Origin: Diplodia intermedia
Lineage: Eukaryota; Ascomycota; Dothideomycetes; Botryosphaeriales; Botryosphaeriaceae
Length of the DNA: 64,000 nt
Reading direction: 5' to 3'
Assembly (NCBI GenBank): GCA_021495925.1
Contig: JAKEKT010000035.1
Location: 186,001 to 250,000 of the forward strand
Positions 13,501 to 23,349 of the stretch are shown piece by piece. The translations under genes and the position numbers were made by a program. Under the pieces are notes generated by a model. It had not been told where the DNA came from, searched no databases, and saw only the letters and a list, made by a program, of their open reading frames with translations. Numbering within the stretch: the first letter of the stretch is position 1; the number at the start of each line of letters is the position of its first letter.

Positions 13501-14092
13501 CACGCTTCTGAGTGAGAGAGACAGCCGGATGCGCAGCAGACCGACAAAGATGTCGTTCATAACGGCGCCTGGGCAGTCGCCAGTCGTTGCGCCTCAAAGC
13601 CCACAACCTCAACGCACCAGCAGGGCTCCAAGCATATCGAATTCAGTGCAAGGCTCGCAGGTTGGGGCAGAAGATGCTGACCCGGACAACATGCCGCTCA
13701 GCCAGCGACGGATGATGATCCAGAAGAACCGCATGTCGACGCAGAACCGCAATTCGTCGTACCCGTCGCTGTCGGCGCAGCACTTCAACTCGCACCAGCC
13801 GCAGCGAGAGCCGCCGATGCAGCAGGACAAGCGCGAGCAAATGTACGCGTCGTGGCGCGGGTCGCTGCAGCAGGACCAGCACAGGCGACAGCCTGCGCAG
13901 CGCGAGGTGAGCGAGGGGCGGCGGTCAGAGATGATCAGCGAGCGACGAAACAAGGAGATGGTGCAGCAGCAGCAGGAGATCAACCGGCAAAACATCGACA
14001 TGATGATCCACGAGAAGATGCGGTCGGGGCAGATGCAGCAGCTGCACCGCGAGAGACTGCGACGACTGCAGTCGAGCGCCAAGACCGAATAG
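10509..14092 (+). CDS. DUF4203 (TM7S3/TM198-like) multi-pass membrane protein
   Basis: A predicted secretory-pathway or plasma-membrane protein of about 1121 residues and unknown function. Exons are 10509-10827, 10881-11004, 11054-11102, 11168-11555 and 11607-14092. Residues 1-20 form a signal peptide (LVALLLVLFHAHA). A Ser/Thr/Ala-rich extracellular-type segment follows, then a string of hydrophobic helices from about residue 125 to 330 (for example VTPAIGIAGAVLMITGAIYTF, and VLIEYVMNPPV leading into more helices), matching the fungal DUF4203 core. The rest is a long cytosolic-type tail, Ser/Pro/Gln-rich, with a conserved-looking charged C-terminus (REQMYASWRGSL; HEKMRSGQMQQLHRERLRRL). The second intron has a weak GTCGGT donor, chosen because it alone keeps the helix in frame. 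The fourth intron is 51 bp and stop-free. Confidence 0.85.
11556..11606 (+). other. Stop-free 51 bp intron in the DUF4203 gene
   Basis: The donor is GTAAGC, GCTAACC serves as branch site and GAGCAG as acceptor. Its length is a multiple of three and no stop occurs in frame, so retention would insert 17 residues between the last predicted helix and an extracellular-type segment. Splicing gives the smoother LYIWDLNDN join. Confidence 0.7.
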
Positions 14093-15402
14093 GAGGCCCC
14101 AAGATGTGGATGGGCGTAGTAAAACAACAGCAAGGGCCAGTGCCGGGACCATGATGCACGAGAGTCGTTCTAAAATCAGCAGCATGAGACCGGATCGTCC
14201 CCTTGCGCACACTTTCTTTTCTGGAGCATTTCTTCTGGGCACACAGACACACAGACACACACACCCTTGTAACACGACGTCAAACGTGCATTGCCTTTTT
14301 GTTTTTCATTGGCCTCACCGCCGGTATATGGACGGACTTAATGTGGCTACTGCTGTGGCATTTTGCATAGGCAACGGCGGAGGCTATAGACCTATTTCGT
14401 TTGGCTTCTACTTACGGTAATAATGGCGGCGGTGGCTTATACCCTCGACGGATTGGATCAAGGCGGGTCTGGAAGCGGGAGGAGGTCTGACCGTATCACC
14501 CATCCTCCGGCTCGCTCGGAAGCGCGCGGGAAACGGAAGCAAGGCTGGCGTTTGTGCTTTTGGCGTGCGGGTGGCAAGACGGCGGTTTGAAGGAGACACG
14601 ATGAAGCATAACGGATAGCAGGCGGGCTAAAAAAAAGAAAACATGAGAAGCAGCCGTGGCTTCCCTCGAGTATATGATTACGAGTCTTCCTAAACTTTGC
14701 TGTTAAGCTCCGCAGGGTGCGCACCGTCAGCGTGGCGTCGGCTGGGTTGTGCTCTCAGGGGCGGCGGCGACGCGGCCATGGAGACGCGGCCTGGCAGTGG
14801 TGGTGGTGGTGGTTGGGGAACGCGAGGGCTGGCGCAGAGTTGCGGGCGAATGGGGCGGGCAGCGGTGGCACGGATGTGTTTGGCAATTTCCACGCATGGC
14901 AACGACTGCCTGAAGCTGCAAAGTGCTTCGCAACGACGTCACCCTGCTGCCGTATCCAACAGACAGGGGCGGGCGAGTCGTCGAATTGCGTGGGCGGCGC
15001 AGGAACAGGGCGGAAGCGCGGACGTGCGAGGCTCGATGGCGGTGCTGGCGTACCGGTAGCAATGGCCTTTAAACCCGCGAGCCCGGCCAGGCACGCGGAC
15101 AGCAGCCAGCCTATTACCCTCCCTCCCGCCAGTCGTTCCGTAGCTGCAGCATCCTGCGGCCAGCCGCTCCTTCGCCGCGTCCCAGAGCGACAAGACTGCG
15201 CGTCCATGCCGCGCACGCTGGCAACGGACGCGCTGCTTCGTCGAGAGTCGCGCAGCGCTAGCTTCCGCGCCCTCGCCCTCCTTTCCCAATCTCCGCTGGC
15301 GAGCCCAGCTCCACCACTGCCCGTCCTCCACCCACCGCTCGCCCAAACTCTCCAGCCGCGCCCAGCACCATCGCCCTTCCCGACCCGGCGACCGCACCAC
15401 AC
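14093..15402. other. Interval between the DUF4203 and Erf4 genes, with a CA-rich microsatellite
   Basis: The left part is the DUF4203 3' flank, with a short CACAGA/CA-rich microsatellite at about 14240-14264. From about 14750 the sequence is GC-rich, with GGT repeats near 14800. The right end is the probable Erf4 promoter, 5' UTR or a missed first exon: an open frame with ATGs at 15062 and 15206 lies here, but it is not in the frame of the Erf4 coding exon. Confidence 0.45.
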
Positions 15403-16836
15403 GTGCTCACCGCCGCCACAACGGCGTCCAACCCGGCCCACGCCCTTCCACACCTACCACCGCACGCGCATACGCTCCCAGCCCACCCTCCGCAACCGGC
15501 GCCCAATCACGCCCGCTGGAGCCTGGCCCAGCGCATCTTCAACTTTGCGCCCTTTCGCGCCCCGCAACCGCCGCTCCAAGCCTCCTCTGCCGCTCCGCTC
15601 CAAGCCGCTCGCCGCGGCGCGCCCGCCTCGCGCCTGTTGAACCCCGTCAATTCGTCGCCGCGCACCCCCGTCTCCGCTCCCTCGACCGCGTACCGCAACA
15701 ACTCGCTGCCGCCTGGCCCAAACGTTCCCATCGCCGCCGAACTGCCCCCGCCGCCGACCGCCGAAGAAGGCCGCGACGTCTATCCGTTGCTGCCCCTGCC
15801 TGAGTCGCACCGCCATAGCAAGGCCCACAGCAGTCTCATCGTCGAGGCAGACAGCGCACGCGCCAGTGTCGGTCTGCCCAGCGGACGCCGCAGCCTGCTG
15901 CTTGAGAGACCGAAGCAGGACGACGTACCGCCCGTATCGCCAGTGGTGACAGGCAAGAAAGCGGGAAAGAGCCCGGTCTTCACCATGGAATCCCCCACCG
16001 CCGCCAAGATTGCCGGTCTCGACCAGCCGCCACGGGACGATAGGCCTGTGAGCATCATCTTGAACCCTGACGACCCCGAGGCCGGTCACCGCCTGCACCA
16101 CTCGGCCTCTCGCGCCACCATGCCGCACGACACCTTCCGTTCACGCCAGCCCTCCGCCGTCAGCTTCCCGGAGCCGTCAGAAGCCGGAGACGAGGACGAG
16201 TATGCGTGGGGCCCGTCGCACCCGTGCTTTCCGCACCTGAACCCTCACGTCCCCATCACGTCGCCGCTCTACAGCACGACCCGCGTTATCCGAATCAAGC
16301 GCGACTGGATGATCGCAGGAGATCTGGCGCCGACGTTCGCGAACCTGTACCCGGAAGTGCTTGACCCGCTGATCTCCGAGGATCAGTTCCGCGAGATCAT
16401 CAAGAAGATCAACACGCAGTTGCAGATGGCCTTCGACCCGCACACCACGCGGGCGTGGGTTGACGCCGTCATGGGCGCCGCTACTCTGTGGCTGTGGGAG
16501 GATTTGGGGCTCACTGGTGTGAAGAAGACGTTGAAAGAATTGGAGGAGTGGATGGAAGAGTGGAACCGCACCGTGGGAGCGAAAGAGGGCGTTAAGATTA
16601 TTCCCTTGAGGAGAACGGGGTATTTGACGGTGCGTACTACCCATGCTTGTCTGCAACAATTTCTGCGGCGAGATCCTTTTCTTTGTTTGCTAATGATGCC
16701 ACAGCTCGACATCCAAATTCCAGACCCGCATATCGGTCTCGAGCAATCCAACGCCTCGATACGGTCCAGGCCCATCACTGGCGCAATGGACACGAGCGCA
16801 AGCGGTGCGCCTCAATTGCCTCAAATCACGGCATAG
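15403..16836 (+). CDS. ERF4: Erf4/Shr5 family subunit of the Ras palmitoyltransferase
   Basis: Erf4 partners with the DHHC enzyme Erf2 to palmitoylate Ras-type proteins at the ER and Golgi. The family domain fills the C-terminal half: RVIRIKRDWMIAGDLAPTF, then YPEVLDPLISEDQFREIIKKIN, LWLWEDL, and KIIPLRRTGYLT joined by splicing to LDIQIPDPHIGL. Exons end at 16629 and resume at 16705. The intron has donor GTGCGT and branch TGCTAATG. The N-terminal half is Pro/Ala/Ser-rich and looks disordered. The frame is open from 15262, but 15403 is only a GTG; the first in-frame ATG is at 15985, which would give 258 residues. An unrecognised upstream exon is likely, so the 5' end is unresolved. Confidence 0.82.
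   Translation: MLTAATTASNPAHALPHLPPHAHTLPAHPPQPAPNHARWSLAQRIFNFAPFRAPQPPLQASSAAPLQAARRGAPASRLLNPVNSSPRTPVSAPSTAYRNNSLPPGPNVPIAAELPPPPTAEEGRDVYPLLPLPESHRHSKAHSSLIVEADSARASVGLPSGRRSLLLERPKQDDVPPVSPVVTGKKAGKSPVFTMESPTAAKIAGLDQPPRDDRPVSIILNPDDPEAGHRLHHSASRATMPHDTFRSRQPSAVSFPEPSEAGDEDEYAWGPSHPCFPHLNPHVPITSPLYSTTRVIRIKRDWMIAGDLAPTFANLYPEVLDPLISEDQFREIIKKINTQLQMAFDPHTTRAWVDAVMGAATLWLWEDLGLTGVKKTLKELEEWMEEWNRTVGAKEGVKIIPLRRTGYLTVRTTHACLQQFLRRDPFLCLLMMPQLDIQIPDPHIGLEQSNASIRSRPITGAMDTSASGAPQLPQITA
16630..16704 (+). other. Stop-free 75 bp intron in ERF4
   Basis: It has good splice signals (GTGCGT, TGCTAATG, CCACAG) but is a multiple of three and lacks stops. A gene caller could therefore read through it and add 25 residues inside the conserved GYLT-LDIQIPDP block. 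The uninterrupted family motif argues for removal. Confidence 0.8.
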
Positions 16837-19800
16837 CACTCGTCTCGGCCATCAATCCTTCTACGCTATTTCCTTTTCCATCTTCTTTCTCACATTTGAA
16901 GCATTGCATTGGCGTTCCAAACACGAACTGTCTGGGAATGGGGTTTCGGGTTTTTGAGGAACATATACCATCGCCACGGATTGCATAATTGACGGGGCGA
17001 GAGGGAAGCTTAAGACGACAAAGCTTCTCAGAGCGCTTCCGTGGTCTTTACGAGTGAGAGGAGCGTGCCGTAATCTGCGCGCGTGAGAGCAAAGGAAGTG
17101 TGTCCTTGCCTGTAAAAAGTTACTTCTTGTTCTCTTCTTCTCTTGTTAATATGCTTTTACTTTTCCTATACTCTTTTTTGACCATCTTACTTTTCGTTGG
17201 CTTTGGCTCTTACGCTTGTCTCCTTGCTTTTTGACAGGAGAGACTAAATCGGTAGTGATGATACCCTGAGGGAAATTCTCTTATCTTCCTTCTCCCTTTA
17301 TTTCCTACTTTCTCGATCAACCTGACCGGTCTTGACCCGGGTCTCTACAAAACACTGTTTCCTTTTGATTGTGTCCGTAGCCCGCGATGACTGTATGTAG
17401 TAGATCCGCGGTGCTTGTAGTGTGTAGTGGCTGTATTTGCCGAGGCACCGGGTTCTAGAATAATAGAACGATGTGCACTTGCTGTCTGCAATCGCTTTTC
17501 TTCCTTCTTCCTTGCATGCACTTTTTCCGCCGTCAGACTCTGCTGCATACGAGGCTCGCGTGCACGCATGACATGCCTGAATGCCTGCAACCCTAGCTTA
17601 TCATCCACGGACATGGGAGCTTGAGGTTGATCCCCGTCGCTTCTGCCTCCCTGTTCTGTAATTGTGCGCGCACGCATAAAAGGAAAGGAATAAGTCATAT
17701 TCCAACCCGCTACGATGACAATGTCCTGCTTTCATCTACAGTAGATTCCGAGGCGTAGGACTATTGACCGGCCTCGGCGTCCCGTCTTTCGGGGATGTTC
17801 CGGTGATTATTTGGAACACTGCCCTTTTTTTTTTTGCCTTTCTTTCCATCCTCGACAGCAACTGAGGTGCTAGCTGGAGCTGAGATGAGGCCTGGGTAGG
17901 TATGTGCCAATAAGGATGGCGCTCCGTCATAACTACCTACGTGCCGGCGTCAGTAGTGCGCTCGGACCTTTTAGTGTGGCGTTTTGGAAGCAAGTGTAGG
18001 GCCGCAGGAGGGTCTGTGGGAGGAATAGGTTAATTGAGTGTGCGGCTGACGGCGGGTGGCCCTTTGACAAGTGGCAGCTTATGATCGATCGAGCGGGTGG
18101 CCTTTTTTAAACGAGGTCTCGGAGAGGACGGGGGTTGGTGTCTTGGGCGACAGTGGCTTCTTCTACGGATCGTGCAGGTATCTCGTACATAGAAGAGACT
18201 GTAACTGTCTGAAGCAAGCCAAGTGTAGTCGTACTCGCTTCCCCTTTTTTTTCTCTCTCTCTCGGAACCACATCCCCCCGCCCAAATTGGCCTGCCGACC
18301 GGCGCATTCTTAGTCCAACTAACTCAACAAAACCCGTGCGTGGATGAGATACGTCAATATTGTACCATGACGATGGCGAGTTGTGGTGTCCCACGCTAGT
18401 CTGTGTCGTTGATGAGGATCAGCGGCAATCCTTCATCGGTGCGCGAGAGTGGGTCCGATTCGGTGATCGGCGTCATCGTTGTGTGGAGATGCTGGGGGAG
18501 CGTTTGGAGGCTGTGCGGACTTCAGACATCCGATCGCTTGGGGGCGTGAGCGGGCCGACAGGAACGGAGGAGCATCAAGTATAGTGTTCGGACGCAAAGG
18601 CGAAAGACACTGTTCTAGTTACTCCCCTCCAGAACCACTGAGTAACGCTGTGTTGATTAGTAGGTGTATAGTTCAAAAGGCCTGGAGCATGCACTTCTAT
18701 TGTAGACCGTGACAGAATATATCCTTGTGCAGTTCATGTGTAACAAACTCCATTGACACTTCCAATATGCGCAGCAGGTGCTTATTACTGAATCCACTCG
18801 AGCATGTGATTCGCAAGACCAGACCATATCGTCTTATTTCCTTACGCTGTGACAGCTTGTACCTCACTCCAAAATTTGAAAAGATTTGTTGCTGGCCTCT
18901 AAGTCTGATACTTCCCTTTCCGCGTGTTGAGAATTTTCCGGAGTGGCACCATAATCTGGGTGAGATAGTTGAAGTTTTCGTTGTATTTTAGGGATCTATG
19001 ACGGCTTTAATAGTTTTCTTTGAGATACGCAGCACGGTCCAGGGTTATATGGAGGTGCTACAGGACATTATGACCCGCGTGATACTATGGGGGTCTTACA
19101 GTATCTCTTCTTTCCACCTCGAAATGGAACAGCGGCCACTAAAGAAAAGGTATAACAATGAACCTCTAGTTTGAGTAGCTTCGAAATAGTAGCATCCATC
19201 ATCACCCAACTTCATCCCACTCCAATAGCCCTCTTCCATTAGCGATCAGATCTGAATCTAAGTCAACCTCTGCACATCCATGCCCCTCACGCAAACCCAA
19301 TCTTCTCAGTCTATCCCGTCCACGTTTTCCTGCATATTTTTTCCTAGAATATTGCTCATCCTGCCGAATGCCCATACTTGACCCTCCTACTCTACTTTCG
19401 AAATAGTGTCTAATATCTCAATCGAGAACATGGAAGTCAGAGCCTTTTGTCACTTGGCAATGAAGTTATCACGGCCGGTGGTTGGCGGGTCGTCGGCGTA
19501 GCGGCGAAAGCTGGAGAGACATGGCCGATGATGAAGAACTTGATTAAGTCGCGCGTATTGCAGAGCGTAAGGAGGATATCCTTGGGGAGTTGTTTAAGGG
19601 CTGCAGCGGAGGTTGTTGTGGCTTTGGTTGTTCGTTGGCTGATGCAATTACTGGTGGAGTGGAGGATCGAGGTGAATAGAACTTGGTGCGATAGAGGTAG
19701 ATGCTCTTGATGTGAGACCGGCTGAGATAGGATAATGGTTAAATCTTCTAGGGTAGCTGCTGTAGTCTTAAATATGTCGCTGTATCACGCTCTTCGCTGT

Positions 19801-20333
19801 TACTGATGTCGCTAAGATTATAAACAGATCACGCATTTCGGAGATGACAAAAGGGTTGAGCCTTCTCAATTCGAACCCAAGGGAGCTGCTCGGCCTCGCG
19901 CTTTTGGATTGCCTTCTTGGGGCTGGCGGGATGGCCATACGAAGCTAATAGCTGTATGATGAGAATCTTCATCAAAACAATCCTGAATACCTTTCAGAAT
20001 TTTGCGCTCCTGTCTGTGTCAGAATACGCCCTGCACCGTAGTAATGCTTCAATGGTTTGGCTATCGGTAGACCGAGCCGCAGCTGAACAAATTTACTTCC
20101 GCGAGAAGCGTGACGTCTTATACGAGTATTATCGTAGTCCCTAGTACGAATGCACAAAGCCCTCTATATGCTGTGAATGCAAATCGTTTATTTCAAGAGA
20201 GCGGCATGCTGAAAACTTGACGCAAGTGGGCTTACCTCCAGCTCATTGCATTGCCTCTTTTTCTTCTATTTCCTCTCCGTCCAATGCTTCCGCTTGAATA
20301 TAACTCTTTCTTGCGGCACTGATAAAAGCTCTT
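16837..20333. other. AT-rich gene-free interval between two convergent genes
   Basis: About 3.5 kb between the 3' ends of ERF4 (+) and HIS6 (-). It is visibly richer in A and T than the flanks, most clearly from 17100 and from 18600 to 20200. It contains only short open frames without recognisable domains. No terminal inverted repeats, transposase fragment or RNA gene could be seen. It may be a decayed insertion or simply long 3' flank. Confidence 0.5.
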
Positions 20334-21239
20334 CTACTGCCTGGAACTCCACGCAATGCAGTCCTCAAACCTCACTGCACTGCCGCCAAAAATGTCGAGG
20401 GCACTTCCAATGGTCAAGTCGACTTTGCCATTACTAAGCTCCTTGACCGTGTCCAGATCCTCCAGGCTCCTACCGCCGCCCGCGTACGTTACTGGAATGC
20501 TGCACCACCCGGCCAGCTTCCTCACGAGCTCGTGGTCGATGCCCTGCTGGAGGCCCTCATTGTCGGCGGCGTGGATAAGGAATTCGGAGCAGTAAGGCTC
20601 CAGGAGGGATATCGATTCTGCGAATTATCAGACCTCGACACTTTCAAGTATCAATTGACATGGAAACGTGTACCCTGATTGAGCTCCATATCGGTGATGG
20701 TCTGCCACTTGTTCATGGCAACGAACCAAGTCTCGCCTCGTCTTCTGCAGCTGAGGTCGATGACCAGCTTCTCCTTGTCGCCGCCCAGCGCCTTCAATAC
20801 GGCCTGCAGGCGCTCGAGCGAAAATTTGCCTGACGGGAAGAGGTATGATGTGATGATCACCTACTATTCTCCCGTATTAGCCAATTGACCTCCCTCGCAC
20901 ATCTTCTTCTTTTTCCACCAGTATTCGCTCCGCACCCACCTTGTCCGCGCCCTTCTCCACCCACGTTGCCGCGTTCGCATCGGTAATCCCGCCGCCGACC
21001 TGCAAGCCATTCGGCCATGCCTGCACGGCCTCGGTTGCGGCCTCCTCATTGCCGGGGCCGAGCATAATGACGTGCGCGCCGACAAGGGCATTGTCCTTGT
21101 AGAGCTTCGCGAAGTGGGCGGCGGGCAGTTCCGAGACGTGGTTGGTCTTGAGGTCCGAGTCGGTGGTGGTCAGCGTGCCGCCGACGATCTGCTTGACGGA
21201 GCCGGCGTGCAGATCGATGCAGGGACGAAAGCGCGTCAT
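20334..21239 (-). CDS. HIS6: Phosphoribosyl-formimino-AICAR-ribotide isomerase (HisA/His6)
   Basis: Catalyses the Amadori rearrangement that forms the fourth step of histidine synthesis. Exons are 21239-20940, 20860-20674 and 20617-20334, giving 256 residues, near the 261 of yeast His6. The fold is a beta/alpha barrel. The N-terminus RFRPCIDLHAGSVKQIVGG carries the catalytic Asp (residue 9). LQVGGGI and TYAGGGRSLEDL are the two phosphate-binding half-barrel motifs, and DLTIGSALDIFGG closes the barrel. The first intron (79 bp, donor GTGGGT, branch GCTAATA) and the second (56 bp, donor GTACAC, branch CTGATAAT) restore continuous family sequence. The ATG is the one directly before TRFRPCIDLH; a longer upstream open frame is not needed. 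Confidence 0.96.
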
Positions 21240-21485
21240 TTTTCCCCTTGTTCGTGGTCTCTTGCGATTATGTGAGGATGGCTGTGTGAAGTGATGGGTG
21301 ACTGTGAGGCGCGGGGCACGTCCCAGACAGACCCCGCCGTCTCTGCGGCCGCCGGAGGTCTCATGCGGGCAAAATTTTTGCCGCGCGTCACCGCCTTGGG
21401 CGCGAAGCTCGCAGGCCAGAAAAGTTACTGGCGAATACTTTGCTCTGTCATTTTCCTCCCCACCCACCACTACACACCGCGGAGA
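21240..21485. promoter_or_regulatory. Compact bidirectional promoter HIS6 / FAF1-like, with an RRPE-like element
   Basis: Only 246 bp separate two divergent ATGs. AAAATTTTT at 21371-21379 resembles the RRPE motif of yeast ribosome-biogenesis promoters and sits about 110 bp upstream of the Faf1-like start. No perfect Gcn4 site (TGACTCA) is present. Function is inferred from the motif only. Confidence 0.5.
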
Positions 21486-22453
21486 ATGGCTGTTGCGCTT
21501 GGAAAACGAAAGCGTGCCGAGGCGAAGACGGCTGCCGCAGTCAGTAAACGTCCCGTGAAACAGGAGAAGCCCGAGGAATCCGATTCGGAGGACATGCGCG
21601 ATGCGTTCCGCCGCGCTTTCGAGGCCAAATTCAAGCCGCTGGACGGCGTGACGAGGAAAGAGAAGGCGTCGGAACCCGCAGACGAGGAAGAAGACAGCAG
21701 CGAAGAGGATGACGAGTGGGAAGGCATATCTGGAGACGACGAGGAGCTCGGAAACACCGTCGAAGTCGTCGAGGTCACCGGGCCCACGCGTTCGGAGCGG
21801 TTGAGTAAAGCGGAACTGAAAGCCTTCATGGTACACGCCCTTCCTACCCTCTTGCTCCCCATGTGATACGCCTTGGCTAACGCGCTGCACGCTCTCAGTC
21901 CTCCAAGCCGCCGACCCAACCTTCCAAGAATCCCACCACCTCTTCTAAAAACAAAAAGGGCGACGACGATAAAGACGACGACCCGGACACCGACGCCATG
22001 AACCTCAAGAACGACCTCGCGCTGCAGCGCCTCCTCAAGGAATCGCACCTCCTCGACGCCTCATCTCCATCCGCCGACCTGCTTGCCGGCCCCACAGGCA
22101 AGAACCGCCACAAGGCTACCGACCTGCGCATCCAGTCGCTTGGCTCCAAGGCGTCCATCCTCGCCCAGGAGAAGATGCCCATGTCGCACCGCAAGGGCAT
22201 GAAGGCCAAGGCCTCCGCCAAGGAAGCGACCCGCCGCCGCGAGGCCCGCGAGAACGGCATCATCCTGGAGAAGGCGCGGAATGACCCGGCGAGCAATGAT
22301 GACGGTAGCAAGAAGAGGGAGCGCGGCGTTGGCGGGCCCGGCGTCGGTAGATTTAGCGGCGGCACGTTGCGGTTGAGCAAGAAGGATGTTGCGAGCATCA
22401 CTGGGGAAGGCAGGGGTGGGTTTGGGGGCAAGAGGGGCGGCAAGAGAAGGTAA
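21486..22453 (+). CDS. FAF1: Faf1-like 40S ribosome-biogenesis protein
   Basis: Resembles fungal Faf1, a nucleolar protein needed for 18S rRNA maturation. Exons are 21486-21830 and 21899-22453, giving 299 residues. The N-terminus is basic (GKRKRAEAK) and followed by an acidic block (EEEDSSEEDDEWEG). The middle has NLKNDLALQRLLKESHLL. The basic C-terminus includes MSHRKGMKAKASAKEATRRREARENGIILEKA and ends in a Gly/Lys/Arg-rich GGFGGKRGGKRR tail. The 68 bp intron has a GTACAC donor, branch GGCTAACG and acceptor CTCTCAG. Assignment rests on overall pattern, size and the C-terminal block. Confidence 0.8.
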
Positions 22454-23349
22454 ATAGCGGTTGACACCATTGTTGGTTTATTGCGAGAGCATGGCGTTTG
22501 GGGAGTTGTGATTAAAATGCGGGGAATATCTGCTGTGGTAAATATGTCTGTTGAGGACCTTGAGAAGCTCACGAGATTGCTACCTTCTTGTCCAAGTCAA
22601 AGTGAAGAGGATCACCGGATCAGCTGTTTTCGCTCATAGTGGTGCTATTTTTGAGCAAGTCACAGATGTGATTGGTCCAATATTGCACCTGCGCATGTCC
22701 CATACGCGCTCACGACAATTTTCAAAGCTTATAGTCGGTACCGTAACAGCATATCTGCTGGTATTCGCCAAGTGACTTCGAGAGACAATTCAACCAGCAC
22801 AAGCCCAGTCTTCTATTCCCGGGCCCGGATTGCTGTCTCTCAGGTGGAATTTTAGTGTATACCCAGATGAAGATGTAATTTCTGATAAAACAACATAAAC
22901 TTCATCTCATCAGAAAAATGCACTCAATCACATGTATGATTGGTCTCGGGAAGATAGTTTTTTTGGTTTTGTTTCTCTAGAACAATGGCATTTTATCTTT
23001 AATGCATGCGCCTATCATACATAGATGCATTGGTCCTGAAACCTGGTGTGTCGTCCCATCCTACACAGGCTTTAAACCTAGCATCAGTAGTAGCGCTGTA
23101 AAGTCTATCATCCCTCCGGATATCGGTGTGGCCCCTTCCAGCATGGTTAGAATCGCCGCCCATTGATCCCAATTCGAACGCCATAAGTTTCCCAACAGTT
23201 TCTTCTTCATGGAGTATAAGCAGGGATAGAGCAAGGAAACAAAAAGCAAAAAGCACGAAAGGGTATCGTATCGTATCTCATACACGATACGCTCGCATCA
23301 TCCGATCTTACACTACTCATGAAATGAATCCCCTCGAGTCCACCTTTCT
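22454..23349. other. Convergent 3' intergenic interval
   Basis: About 0.9 kb between the 3' ends of the Faf1-like gene and the WHIM1 gene. It is AT-richer than the coding flanks and likely holds both 3' UTRs. I see no gene, repeat or structured RNA. Confidence 0.5.
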
